The notes below the pieces were generated by a model, which was not told the DNA's origin, made no database searches, and saw only the letters and a program-made list of their open reading frames with translations. Positions 13,222-26,600 of a stretch of DNA of 64,000 nucleotides are shown in pieces. The number at the start of each line of letters is the position of its first letter. Position 1 is the first letter of the stretch. Source of the DNA: Bradysia coprophila (taxonomy: Eukaryota; Arthropoda; Insecta; Diptera; Sciaridae); assembly GCF_014529535.1 (NCBI RefSeq), contig NW_023503493.1:11998001-12062000 (forward strand), given 5' to 3'. The translations under genes and the position numbers were made by a program.

Positions 13222-13617
13222 ATGAAGGCGATTATCACGTTATTAGTAGCACTTTTGGTTGTAGTAAGTTGACTTGTATACGTTGACGATTTCAACCAAG
13301 TTCATTTACTAAAATCCAATTAATTACAGCAAAATTGCAGTGCGTTCATAAATATTTTGAAAAACTATCCACCACCCGCAGCAACATGTCCAACTTGGAT
13401 GGACCATAAGTACAGCCGAGCAATTATTCCATTTTGTTTCCCCAATGGCTACCCATTCACCACCGTTCCGAAATGTGGTTGCTATGACTTTGTCGCCGGT
13501 TGTCACACCCAACTCGATGTTCCATGTCTACCACCAATCTTGCCACATCCTTGCGGTACTGGACTCGTAGTAGTTCCACCTTGCGATTGGAGACAACGGT
13601 ACGTTGTAATTTATTGA
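13222..13617 (+). CDS. Small secreted cysteine-rich protein
   Basis: Two exons, 13222-13263 and 13330-13617, are joined across a 66 bp intron (GTAAGT donor, TTACAG acceptor) in phase 0, giving 109 residues. The first 19 residues form a signal peptide (MKAIITLLVALLVV then QNCSA), with a likely cut before FINIL. The mature chain of about 90 residues is rich in proline and holds eight cysteines, enough for four disulfides, including a KCGC pair and CLPPILPHPC. A TATA box upstream and AATAAA 27 bp after the stop give a compact, complete transcription unit. A GTACGT sequence just before the stop could be an alternative donor, but the poly(A) signal argues against it. I do not recognise the family. 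A secreted cuticle, venom-like, saliva or defence role is possible but unsupported. Confidence 0.75.
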
Positions 13618-13643
13618 TGAAATTACTGAGAGTTTCTGGTCGA

Positions 13644-13649
13644 AATAAA
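13644..13649 (+). promoter_or_regulatory. Poly(A) signal AATAAA
   Basis: Canonical signal 27 bp after the stop codon of the secreted protein gene, supporting the chosen 3' end. Confidence 0.7.
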
Positions 13650-14838
13650 ATGAAATTATCTAAGCGATTGGGAGAATTTTTTCTGTAGAATGAGCGAAAA
13701 ATAGATGGATAATTCAGTAGTGCTCCAGTTGTAACCCTTTGGAAACGTCTGGTCGTCCGTTCGCGATAGTAACAAATAAGATATGAAATGAGCTTTGGTT
13801 GACTAACTAACTCTTAGCTAGCTTCACTGCTCATGGTTCTACTTTACGATCCTTTCTGTGCCGAAATATTTTACTGTGCCAGTGGTAAGCTATGTCCAAT
13901 ATCAGTTATTCCAACAATATTATTTGACGTTAAGCCGTGCGAAAGCTCTACTTTATTCAACTTTCACTTAATATTAACCGATTCAATCAAAAATCTGACA
14001 ATCGGTTCTTTTCTATCTGCGACTGAGGAATCCTCGCACTAGCAGCACGTAGTTGTAAGGAGACGGGTTAGATGTTACGCTATAACGCTAATGAGTGCTA
14101 AAATGACCTCTGGCAATAATTTCAACAAAAGGATTTTACAAGGATGAGCCAATTTGGACAATTTAAAGAGCTTTGCTGAAGACAAAGTCATCGTCAGTAA
14201 TGTGTATGTTCAATCCTTTCTAAATACGATTTTAGGTTTTACAGACGGCAAGCTGGGGTATTTTTTCTTTGTGGTCAGGAATGCCACAAAGTGTTGTACA
14301 TGGTAGCAGACTCCAAACAAATTTGTTTCAACATTTTCTGATCCTTTTTACACTTACAAAAGTTCGTGGAAAATTCCCGTTGGTTAGAGTGAAAGAAAGA
14401 AGATATACTTCTCATACCAACGCGAAACTTCAACCAATTTTCATAGGCGTAAAATGGATCGCAAAATGGTGGAACAAATCTGATTGAAGTCTGCTTGTCT
14501 GCTATTTACCATTGCCAATAATTTGTGGCATTCGTACCCTCAACACCAATTTTAACCTCTGTTGTAAATAAATCGCAGAGCGCACGTGATGCAACAGCAC
14601 TATGTGAGCTAAATATCAATAGCAATTTTGTAGTTCGAAATGAGTGCATGAGAGAATATCAGCAATGGAAATAATATTCGCAAATCGCAAATGATTCAAA
14701 TAATTTTTCATTGATTTAAATTCACTGTAGCGAATTGAACGAAATCAAGGATTTTTTGTTAATTTTAATTGAACCGGTCAATACTGGAACTGTTGGCTGG
14801 AAATTAGATAAATATCACATCACACATAAAACGATTTG

Positions 14839-14856
14839 GAGAGAGAGAGAGAGAGA
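14839..14856. repeat. (GA)n microsatellite
   Basis: Nine GA dinucleotides in a row. Confidence 0.9.
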
Positions 14857-15745
14857 AGTAATTGTTGTCATAATATTAATAATAAATCGTACATATACGT
14901 TATGTAAGTCCGATGTGTGTTATTATAGGCAGTTGTTACACCGAGGCATTTTTTTGACCGAAAAGGAAATGAACCCAATGGCTTTGTTTAGACAAATCTT
15001 TTATTTAAAAAAAATAATTGCTTATTAACAGAACTTGATTAGTGAGGTCATACCGTGTTCAATCGAACATGAAACAATTTGCTTATGCTTCAATTCTACC
15101 TCGAGTTCCACGCATTTTTGTTTCACATTAATTGGCAGTAATTAAAAAATGATCATTCTGCACACATAACATGGTGTTATACATGTTTGTCGCGTGAATA
15201 GCACATGATTATGGGAGTAAAAGAAATTTATTAGTGGAAAATTATTGGTTTCATTATAAGTCTGTGAGCGTAAAGAATCGTCGGTTTTGGTCTTAATAAG
15301 CGGAATAGTCAGAAATCGATAAATAAAATGTATTTAATCGCTGTGGATGATATGGCTTTTCTATGTAATAAAATCCGGAAATGAACATTATTCCGCAGTA
15401 CCAATTAACACAACTGCGAAATTAAATTTTTCTCCTCCTTTTTTCGCAAATACCTTATAGTTCCATCGGAGCAGTATGATACTAGCTTCTGATAGAAAGG
15501 GTTAAGCCACTCACGGAAGCAGCTGGCAGCAAGGTTTGTATAAAATTTTTAATGAACAAACTCCCTCTTATAAGTGTATGGAGGAGCCGTAGAAAATTTC
15601 TCTGTAACAGCCTTGGTGATCAGCTCAGAGGTGTCATAAAAATTTTCAGAGCGTATTTATGATAGGACGTTTTTCAAACTTATTAACTTTAAGCTTATTG
15701 GGGCTACTAACACTAGCAGAAAACAACTTATGAACAGCCATATTT

Positions 15746-15780
15746 ACGAATAAACGAATAAACGAATAAACGAATAAACG
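15746..15780. repeat. Tandem repeat of ACGAATAA
   Basis: Four perfect copies of an 8 bp unit plus three further bases. Confidence 0.9.
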
Positions 15781-16651
15781 TTAAAAGTATAAACATCTTG
15801 TTTTATATTCGAGTTCCGGATTGGAATCCGTGGAATTTCAACAGGTTATGGGCCCACACATTGAACTGTTGAATTCATCTGAAGCGCTACACGAGCTACT
15901 CGATGTATGATTGGATTGTAGAGTGGTCTATGGGAAGTCATGGCTTTGCCACAAGTATGGTGACGGAAAACTCCAAGTATGGCAACGTTTCGTCTTAGGA
16001 TGTGGATATTTATTTATTTGTTTATAGATCAATAAACAGGTCTTTCAACCCAATAATATATCAATCTGTATGCACACATGATGGCGGTAAAACTCCAATC
16101 GTTCATTTGAGCTGTTTCATTTGAGTTTATATTTATCTATGGACGAGAAGTTAAAGGTCTTTTTATTCAACTGAAGCGAAAAGTCCAAAAAAAATCGCTA
16201 CCAGTGAGAATCAACATTAAGTTTACGTTTCTTCATTTCAACTTCAGCTGGTCGTTTGCTGCGTTTGAACTAGCTCTGCACAATATAATTTCTTTGATGC
16301 AATTTTCTGATCATCCTGAATGTTCTACGAGTAAAGAGGCCGAGTGTCGTATTTGCATGCCAAAAATACAGTCATTGCATCTCCCATGCATATTTGATGT
16401 AATCGTTCGGTTGCTTTGTCGAGATAGATGAGTTTTTAACCTGTTACAGACGGCTGTCATCTGTTATCGACAACGTCAGCAATAATAACAGACAATGTCT
16501 GACTAATGAGGTCTTATGTAGCAAAAAGCATGTTCAAAACAAATGAAGTAAAAGATTTTTTTTAATCAATCTCAGAAAATCTTCGATCAAATGAAGTAAT
16601 AGATTCTATTTGTGTCATAAGATCATGACACATTGACGCAATAATAATATT

Positions 16652-16715
16652 TAAACAGCCTCCATACACTTCGGCCAACACTCAACGTTGAGTGTTGGCC
16701 GATGGAGGCTGTTTA
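16652..16715. mobile_element. 64 bp palindromic mini-element with 8 bp TSD
   Basis: TAAACAGCCTCCAT leads into a nearly loop-free palindrome centred on CAACGTTG and ends ATGGAGGCTGTTTA. It is flanked by a perfect 8 bp direct repeat ATAATATT (16644-16651 and 16716-16723). Eight-base target sites are typical of hAT transposons. The flank is AT-rich, so the duplication is less decisive than elsewhere. Confidence 0.7.
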
Positions 16716-17176
16716 ATAATATTAATTAAAATGACACATTTTCTGTCTTCGATCAACTCTCGGCTGCACATGAGCCGTTTTTATTTTCGTTGTAGTGGAT
16801 TCACGGGTTCAATACCATTCTAAGGCCTGACTTCACAGGGAAATGGATCCGATTTTGGTAGGCTGTGAAGAATCAAATTTCAAAAGAATCTCTTCCACAT
16901 GACAAATTCCAACTCTGACCCATCGTGTATCAATAAGAAAGGTTCTCAAAAATCTTTTAAATGGAACACTGGAGCACCGCCGAACTGTCTTGTAAACCTG
17001 TCAGTCAGAGTAGTTTTTGGGTCTTAATTTCGAGTTGATCGAAATCCCTTGTCTTCCCAGCTTAATCCCAGCGTAATTACGATTTGACCAGCGACTCAGC
17101 TACTCTTGAAGTGGAAGTCTCGTAATCAAACGGACAGCCAACAATAGTGCAAACATACGATTTAATATCAATTTTT

Positions 17177-17182
17177 TTTATT
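17177..17182 (-). promoter_or_regulatory. Candidate poly(A) signal for hyd
   Basis: TTTATT on the plus strand reads AATAAA on the minus strand, about 480 bp after the hyd stop codon. This AT-rich tract could contain the hexamer by chance. Confidence 0.35.
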
Positions 17183-17660
17183 AATAAATTCAATGTTTCA
17201 CATAAATTTTTGCTTCATTTACGATTGTTCATATAAATTAGTGTGTATAATGTCGGGCAGAAAGCTAAGAAGAAAAAAAATTGTTTGTTTTGTATAGGAT
17301 ACGTCTTACGTCCGGTTCATACATAACCATTTTTCGGTTTTTTTTTTTAATTGATCCGAATAATAAATGAAACTGAAATTGAAAACGAAATCGCCGTCAT
17401 GTCCTTGGCATGATTACAAACAAAAATGCTCTCTGGGGAAAAGAAATTAATAATTCAGCGAAAAAAGTATAAAACAAGAAAAGTATAATTGAGGAGCGTT
17501 TGTCATTAATGGGTGTGTTGTATGTACGTGTTTGTGTGTGAATATAGTGTGTCGTTGGTGTGTTTGATTTTACATAATTTCTAGTATCGAATTTCGGTTG
17601 AATTTCTTTTTTTTTTTTTTGATTCGCAAATCCATTTATCAAAAGCTTAAAGACGAAAAA

Positions 17661-20600
17661 TTAGACAAAACCAAAGTTCTTAGTTTTGATAGCCAGTAGG
17701 AGCTTGTGTCGCAGTACAGCCTTGCTAGAATATAAGGGAATATATAGTCGTGAAATGCACGTGTTGGCCGTTGGCAAATGTGCATCGTCAGCTGGTCGTA
17801 TTGTGACCGATGGCATCGGTTGAAATCCATCTTCCGATGCAGGTAAGGCAGGGGATCCGGTCCAGAAATACACCTGTGAGAAAGAAAAGTAACAATTGAA
17901 GTCGTTTGAAGAATCTGTAGCCCCTGCCCCTATTCTCTCTCTCTCTATCTATCTAACAACAAACATGATAGGACAACCACAACCATTGAAGTCATTAAAG
18001 ATTCGGTAACCCTTATTCTCTCGCTAACTCTGTCCTCTATCTTTCCTCTCCATCTCTCTAACGATTATCATTGGAGGACGAAGAGAGACAACCACAAAAG
18101 TAAAATTTAGTAAAACAAACAAATCGTCTTACCAAATCCTGCCGTTCCACATTGCTCATCTTCTCCACAATGCTCCAGAGCCAACGTTTGAATTTCAGTA
18201 ATTTATCACCACTTTCGCTTGATTCATCGTTGAATGTTGTGTACGAAATGAGTGTACCAACATGAATATCACCAACGCCATTCAGCAATAATCGTAAATC
18301 TTCGCCGGTCAAGGACTCCAATGCACCACTCGGTAGCACATCGAATACACCGAGACGTAATGCCTGCATGGACAAAAATGTTTTGTGAACTCTTTGATCG
18401 AAAGTGTTTGACCGGTTCGGTCGGGTTGTAGAATGCATACCTCTAACGCTTTCTCTTGCGTTTTTATCAATCGATAATTTGCGTACATTCGAACGTAGTC
18501 ATATAAATTGGATTCATTGACTTGTATATCACGTCCGCCCGGTACCAATTCCACCGAACTTCCACCTTCTTCTGGCAGCAGGCTTATTCTGTGGAAGAAG
18601 AAAGAATTTTATTGACTCGATCCACAGGCTGTCCATAACGCTTTCACTTACTCAAAGTTTAATTCCAGATCTGATAGGACACTCGCAGCATTCCCCGTTG
18701 AATCGGTCACCAGTTGACGCAAACTTTCGAAAACCACCGGATCGAAGAATGCCAAATCATGGAATCGAATGGTACGGCCGAGGATGTATTTGAGCACATG
18801 TCGTTGCAAGAACAACGGGAACAATTCGTTTTGCAACAAGCACAGTCCGATTAATCTGTAACAGAATTGGTCGATTCAGAACAAGCATTCGATCGCAATG
18901 TCCATCTGCATGTCTTACCTTCCAACATTCCTAAATGCGTTGATTCGTTCGCACGACGCCAGACCTTGTCTTGGACTGTAAAATCCGCGTTTGCCGGGCG
19001 AATAAAACAATGGTGCATTGTCTTCCAGTTGGCACTCTTCCAGAACAACGACTGGATTTAGGCGTTTCGATGTTGTGGGATTCGACGACGATTGACTCGT
19101 CCCGCTGCTGTTCAGATTGTTTTCAATGAGAGCATCAACTGCAAGCGAAAAGAAGTCAAATAAAATATCTCGTTCCAGTCAAGACTGTTGTGGCTCTGTG
19201 ATGAATGTCTTACCAATATCCGACCGTTGTCTGTACATGATAATCTCCATAGCCTCGTCAGATCTGATCCGGAGATTTTCTTCCGATCCGAGTATGGACA
19301 ACAGTTGGGATTGCGGTATTTCCAGTAACATACCGGTGATTTTCTGTGCATTGGCAGGATGTAAAGCAAAGACCTTGGGGTACAGTCTTTCGCCAAGTTG
19401 TTGCAGTTGCACAGGTAATTGGTCATTGGGATTGTTAGTCGATGCTGACGATGAATTGCCTGAAGATTCTAACCGAAAACGTCAGCGTGAAATTAGCAGC
19501 CAGTCATGGTTTGGATTCTATTTCTGAACTTACCCTGTGCTGGTTTGTACGGTCTAGCATCGTAATTCAACGCTCTTCGAGGTTCGCGACTCGATCGCCA
19601 CAACGTTTTGCTGCCGGTTATTCGTCTCGATGAAGAAATGGACGGGCCATCACGTGAATTACTGCTACGATGGCGCAACATGCTACCAAATGGTGCCGAA
19701 TATTTACTGGTATTCGATGTGCCAACTTGAGCTGCTTCTAAATTCGGTAGTTTTTCATTAGCCAGCAATGCCTCGGCAATTGAAGTGTAAAAACTGCGCG
19801 CAACACCAGATCCTTCGCCCGGCTCATCTTTGAACGTCACTTTGACCCGATTGAATGCCAGTGGTGGATGTATGCGACGGTTCTGATTGCCGAAATGAGT
19901 GTTCAGTTCTTTGAACGTCTGCACCAACAAACTCGTTCGATTCCGTTCCATTTTCGACAGCGTCAAGTCGCGTTGTTGTGCATTACGCAGTTTCTCCATG
20001 TGACGACGGAAACGAGCTTCTTTCACGGGAAAACCACGCAGTTCTGACACTATAGAGCCTGGTTCCAAACCAACGTCTTCCATGAACACACGTCCGAATA
20101 AATCGAGCGACAAGCGCCAGCGCCCCAATAACAAGTCCCATGTGGGTGCCTGAGTCACAGTGCTTGACGATCGGAAGTATTGTCCACGTGGTGCCATTTC
20201 TTCGTGGGCACGGCTTTGTGGATCCGGTGTCGTTTCGATTGTAACGTGGGCTGAAATTTCCTGTGTGTCCATATTCTCAACGTGTTGTAACACCTCGTTC
20301 TGACTGAGGCAGCTCTGTAAGGTGAAAACGTGTGGTTAACATCGGAAACTGAACAAAGATCGGGAGACGAGTAATTTGTCTTGGTTCATTTGTGCGCTCC
20401 GTATCTGTTCACAAGCAAAAGCTTTATGTTTTATGATCATTAGAAAGCAATGTCTAATATGCGGGTCATAAGTGGAAATTGTCAAAATTTTATTCGAGAA
20501 CTTCGTATCAGCAACCCGAAACTTCATTGAAATGAAAATTTAAAGTCTTTGATGGTCTACAAGTTCTACTCACCTTCTCGGCTTTCTTTCCCGCTCGTAC

Positions 20601-23600
20601 GATGACACTTTTTGATGGTGATCCCGAACTACTTCCTTGTGACACAGCCATAGGATTGAACGAATCTGTCATAGACGAACTTGAGCCAGACGCAAGATCG
20701 ATCGGTGGAAATGTTGTTGGCAAAGCAGTGATTGGAGTGTCCACTGCAGCCGCACATTCAGACAATGAAGCTTTCTTATTTTTTGCTAGCACGGCAGCCG
20801 TTACGGACTCGATGGCAGCAGCTACTTTACGTGGTGTAACAATAATTTGCGGTCGGACTGTCAGTGAGTCATCGTAAACACTAACATTGGCACTTGTAAT
20901 TGGCCCTGATACACCGGCTAACTGTTCAGAAGTTGATTGACTGTCCGATTCGAATGTGAATGACGGAGTGCCATCACTATCGACGTCCATTTTGCTGCTC
21001 GCTTCTTTGTCGAATGAGAGATCTTGTGGACCTTCTTTTTCGTAGCTTCTGCTGTCGTCTTCGCTGTGATCAAAGTAGCTCTTTTTCTTCAATTGCATGT
21101 AAATGTTGCCATAGCTTTCGGGATGGTCAGATCGCTTACGCTTCTCTTTAGACGTTGACGGTATCGGTTCCAGCTTTGCATCCTGAACAGCCTCCTCGTC
21201 GGTCACTGATTTCTCAACAGCAGCAAATTTGCTTTCACTCTGATCTGAAGGACCTGCACTTTCCGCTTCGAAATCTGCCGGATTCGATGCAGTCGATGTT
21301 GACGTTCCGTCATAGTTTTGTGTAATATTCCTGTGCGGTGATAGACCCAGCATCGTTGGCGGAAGCTCCAACGGTGAATTGACGCCGGGTGGTTCCGAAC
21401 CATTCGATGGAATCGTAATCGGTTGCTTGGGGATTCCGAATAAATCTTCGCGTTTTGCATTAGGTTGCAACAGATGCGGTTGGTCGGCCAATGGCAGTGA
21501 TTCGCACATTGGCGTATTGAATGGATCTGGTGGTGGGCAGCCGAGACAAAGTGTCGATTCGGAGCGTTGGAAAAATGAATGGCGACGTCCTTGCTGTGAC
21601 CCCAGCATATACATTGCACTATCGGACAAATCGTCACCATCCAATGGTTCGTCTTCACCATCATCATTTTCGTTTTCATCCAAGTCAGCCCAGATGTTCA
21701 CGTCGTTTTTGTCCATGTCGTTCTCCTTTCCAGCACGCATATAAAAGATGATTCCATCGAGAACGTAGGCAATGTGACGCAGAGCCGTTACATCCAATAC
21801 CGGCAATGAGTCACGGTGCTCTGAACTATGTGATCGCATCAAGGATAATGCGTAGGTCAAAAATTCTCGACGAGCGGTCTGTGCTACACCGTCTCTGTCA
21901 AAATTACGCTGATTATCAGACGCTGTAGAAAATCCAACGATTCGAGTACTGGTGCTGGATGTACTTTGCGTACTTTCTAATGTGGCTGTTCGACGTGGCT
22001 GATAATTGCCTGTTTCAAAATGGAGAAAGAGAGAAAATTAAGAATTTGTTGGTCACGGGAAGGCGAACAAATCTTTCTTACTGCTCGGTGGTACGCTCAG
22101 ATTGTTGATGCTTGATGTAGCTGGTTGTGAAGGATTCAATGGATGTAGTGGATGCAATGGATGTGATGGATCGGTTGAATGAGTCAACGAAGCACCAAAT
22201 CGCAGTTGTGCCTCAGTTGCATCCATTACGGTTAACATCCAGTCCCATGTCGGCTTCAAACGCGTTTCCATGTCAATCTGAAATTTTGTTTTTATTTTCC
22301 TTTCGACCAGTTGCACCCAATACTCAATACTCACATGTAATTGATTGGCCTCCTGATAAGTAATATTCATGCTGCTGTTGCTGTGCAGCGTTCCGTTGGT
22401 GTACAATTCGGAGATCGTATTAAACAGTTGACAAACTTGTCTCAAGACAATGCCAAACGCTCGAGCCAAGCTACTGGCAGTCGTAGACATTGTGTGTGGT
22501 TCCTGTGCGGCTGCAACAGCTGCATTTGCAGTGGTCGTTCGTCGCAACGCTGACGGATCTATGAAAACCAAGCTCGAATTGCCAGTCAAACGAACCGATC
22601 GGCTGGTGTCACGGCTTCGGATTGCCCATTGCATTGATTGCGGTGCCAAATTGTTGCGTTGCGTGCCGGTGACTGTGGTGCGGCGTTCCAATTGCTCGTC
22701 GTTTGGACTGTAATCTTCTTGCGAATGTTCGTCACTTTCACCGTCCTCCGATCCATCTTCGTCCGGTTGACTTGAGCCGTCTGTATCGTCTTCATTTAGC
22801 ATGAGAATGGAGCCACCGCCTAAACGTTGTAGAAACATCCATATCATTTTGACAAAAACATTTCAATGTTTGATGATTGTAGTGATGGTGGCAGAACATT
22901 TCTGTCCATCTCGAAATTTGCATTGAATGATACTAATGCCGTGCGGGACGTACAGTTGTTATAACAGAACTCAGTGAGTTTCGAGAGGAATACAAGGTTT
23001 AAATAGACAATGAAAATTGTTGTATCGGTTGAGAAGGGTTGTAACAACAAGGAGTCCAGGACAACGCGGCGAATGGAGATTAAAGGACTAAGACTAAGGG
23101 GCGACATGTAAACATAAACAAAATATTCTTCACCTGTGTCTGAGCCGGCTGTAGCACCAGTTTGAACGCTTCTTTGAGCATCCTGAGTGCTCTGATTATC
23201 ATCTGAATCGGATTCGGTTTCTGCTTCATGAAAATTGAATTCGTTATCGCTTTCACCTTCCTGCAATCAGGCCAAGCACAAAACATCCAATTTTAGCACA
23301 TCCATCCAATTCGAACACAAATTCAAACTCTTACCATAACCGCATCTTCGTTGCGCAATGGATCTGGCACATCTTCGTCCATATTATTCGAAGGTCGAAT
23401 ATTTGACCGGTCACGTTCGTTCGAGATATCATCCTGTTCGGAAATATCTTCATCGTCTTGTCCATTATCGATGGCTGCATCTTCGGCGGCCTCATCCAAT
23501 CGTCGCATTCGATAACGATCGATTCGGGATAGGAAACTCGATGCCTGATCGCCGACGTTACGCGTTCCCAGATTATAGACCTTGTAGCCTTGACGAGAAG

Positions 23601-26600
23601 ACGGAACATTGGCAACGTTCCGTGCCACCGATGATGGTGTCAATGGTTCGACACTGAATAAGTCGTCGGAATTCTGGAAGAAAGAAAACAAATTCCAGGC
23701 GGTGAAGATGACGTCACAAAACAAGTCAAACAACCGGAACTTACATCTATGCTTGATGAAGTTGACATAGAAAATGGAGCTGTCGGTCGTACCACTCCCA
23801 TTCGAACGGGTGCTATTAAAGCATCGGCAATTTCGATCAGTTCTTCGATGGAGATTTTCATCAGAGTCTGGAACACTCGTCGGCACGTTTGCAAATGCTT
23901 CTGTTGTGTTGAACTGAAATGAAATCGAGATTTGAGCGAAAGTGAATCGTTAAAACTCTTGGCATTAAAAAACCTGCGCTGTTTGTCTGGATTGGGCAAA
24001 CGTTCCAAGCTAAATATCACAAATATACGAGAAACGGATCGGATAAACCGTCTGGCCACAATTTGTGCTTCTTCGGCACGTGCTGGATCGTCGCTCTGCA
24101 GTTCTCTAGTTAATGTGCTGAGCAAAGTGTCCAACGGATCATTGTTGCAGCGAACAAACAATGAATGCGTAAATTTGTCCAGCAGAGTGGTGCCGCTCTG
24201 ACTTTGCAAGTAAATGTTCTGGTCGTTGGTCTCGTTGTAGAAAACTTTATTTTCCGCCGATTGGGATCGTTTCACCTGATCCGAACCGGTTAAAATCATT
24301 GCCTTCACTGCCGGCCAATCCACCAACAATCGATCGAGTGCTTTCTTCGCGAACTTCGGCGGTTCTAAATCATGATCGGGCATATCGTTGTCAACATCCA
24401 ACGATGGTGTCTTACGATTCGCTGTTGAGCTGCGAACTCTTGATCGATATTGACGCTGTTCGATGACCTGTCTGCCCACTGTTTGGATCAAAAACAACAA
24501 TATCGGTTCACCTCGGGAGTTTGGTTTCGTCACCAAGTCTGTATCGTTGGCCAATTCACGCAACAGCTCAAGTCTTTTCGACTGATTTCCAGCTATCAGC
24601 GCTTTGCATTTGCATTTCTCCCAGCAATCACAATAAGCCGTCGGCGAAGTTCGTTTCAATTTGCAGTCATGTCCTTTGTGGCATACTTTGGCGCATTCGG
24701 TGCAACAGCACAATGAACCAGTCAGACCGCACGTTTTGCATTCGAAAATGTCTTGATTGATGTGATCAGCTCCGGTCCATGTGAACGAGCAAGTGTCATT
24801 GCAGCACAGCACGTATAACGGTGATTGATCGGCTGTTGAAGCGGTTGGAAATATCATTGAATCTCGTTCAGCTGGATCACCTTTTGAAATTTCGATAATA
24901 ACACTGAACAGAATCAATCCAGCTTGATATGCACGCGACGAAACGGCCAGCATGAATGGTGTTTGTCCCTGTGCATCTTTGGTGCTAAGAAATTGTTTCA
25001 ACAACGGACGAAAGGCTGGACTTTGGCACATTTGCAATAACATCGCTGCGCTGTTCTCTCTTCGTTCGATTGGATCGGATACGTAGACGGCATTTGAGAC
25101 CAATTTACTGGCCGACGACTGAGAGTTTTGTCCATTCATACTGTCCTCATCGCCCGAATGCGATTCATATTCCGAATTCGTCGGCCAGAAAGTGACTGGC
25201 ATAAATACGGATTCCTCAGCAGATGGTGGCGGATTGTTACTGGATGCCACATCGAGAGCGTTTTGGGTTGCACGGCGCATCATTTCACGAATGCTAACAC
25301 GATCCGTTCGTGATGCACTACCACCACTGTTTACATTGATGCAGTCAAGACCAACTGGATTCGTTGTCGTAGTTCCTGAGTCCTCTTTGTTGCTGGTCGG
25401 TGAACACATCGAAACGCAAGCATGGAAAATATTTCGATTTCCATCGCATCGTTCAGTCAGAACACTTTCCATTTGCGATTTACCATCAGCTTCCAGTTGA
25501 GCCAGCGCATTTTTGAATCCTTTCAAATCACACCGTAAAATTCGCGGCATTAAAAATTGCACTTCGGGAACGAATGCTATGATAGCCACTTGTGATTTTA
25601 AATTCGCACCGACCACTGAATTCAATGTCAACGATGCGGCCGCTAAACATTTGATCGGTTGCAGATCGAGCCATTGCGGATCACGAATTGCATCCGCACA
25701 GTCTTTAACGAGCGGATAAATGGCATTGTTGCCGTCACGTAAAATAAGAACACTTTCGGAGCACTCATTGGCACAAGTTAGATTCACATTCGATTGCGAC
25801 ATGCCGAAGAAGGAGTGGATGTCCGTTGGGAAGGCACTGTCATGCTCCTGACGACCAGTGCTCAAATTGAACAAGCAATAATGAATCTTTGTTCCGGTTT
25901 TCATAATCGCATGGATTCCCTTTCCGTCAACGGCCAACGTGAGCAATTCGCTTGTGGACGTTTCGCTGGGCGTTAGATTGATGCGACGAGGTGTTTTTTG
26001 AAAACAGTCTGGAACACGTGAAGTTGTTGCTGCTTTCATGATCTACAAAAAATACCGAAAGTCAACAAATTGAACAAACTCCAAAGTACCAGTGACGTTA
26101 CCTGTAGATCGTCTTTTTTCATCAGACGACAATCTTGCCAGTCAGTCTCGTCCTTTACTTCGGCTCCATTAGCTGGAGGGAACCGTACAGCAGCATATTG
26201 TCCATCAACCATTAGTACACGACCAACAGGAATGGATCGAACATCTTCCACGAAGACCACATCACTACAACGAGCAGTGAAAGAGAACAGTCAGACACCC
26301 CCTCGTCATCAGCAACATTTCGAAAAACTTACCGTAACATCCATGACTCTTCATCCTTCTTCGTTTCATTGTCTTCCTTCGGTGCTGCCCGTTTGTTTGT
26401 TCGTTTATGTGAAGTAACACTGCCAGTATCGCTGCATGTACTCGACGCTGGTGATGGAGGCGGTGGCATATCCAAACGATCAGCCGTCTCTTTGTTACTG
26501 CCAGTCGATTTCGATGATGAACCCGACGACACCGGATTGGATGGGATAATGTTTGTCGATGGTATTGCCGATTTTAGCAAATCTTTCAAATCATTTGACG

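Larger units (their letters stand above)
13650..17176. other. Intergenic DNA between the secreted protein gene and hyd
   Basis: No gene is recognised. It contains a GA microsatellite (14839-14856), an eight-base tandem repeat (15746-15780) and a 64 bp palindromic element (16652-16715). Open frames at 13833, 14269, 14735 and 16204 lack family resemblance, splice support or biased composition. Confidence 0.7.
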
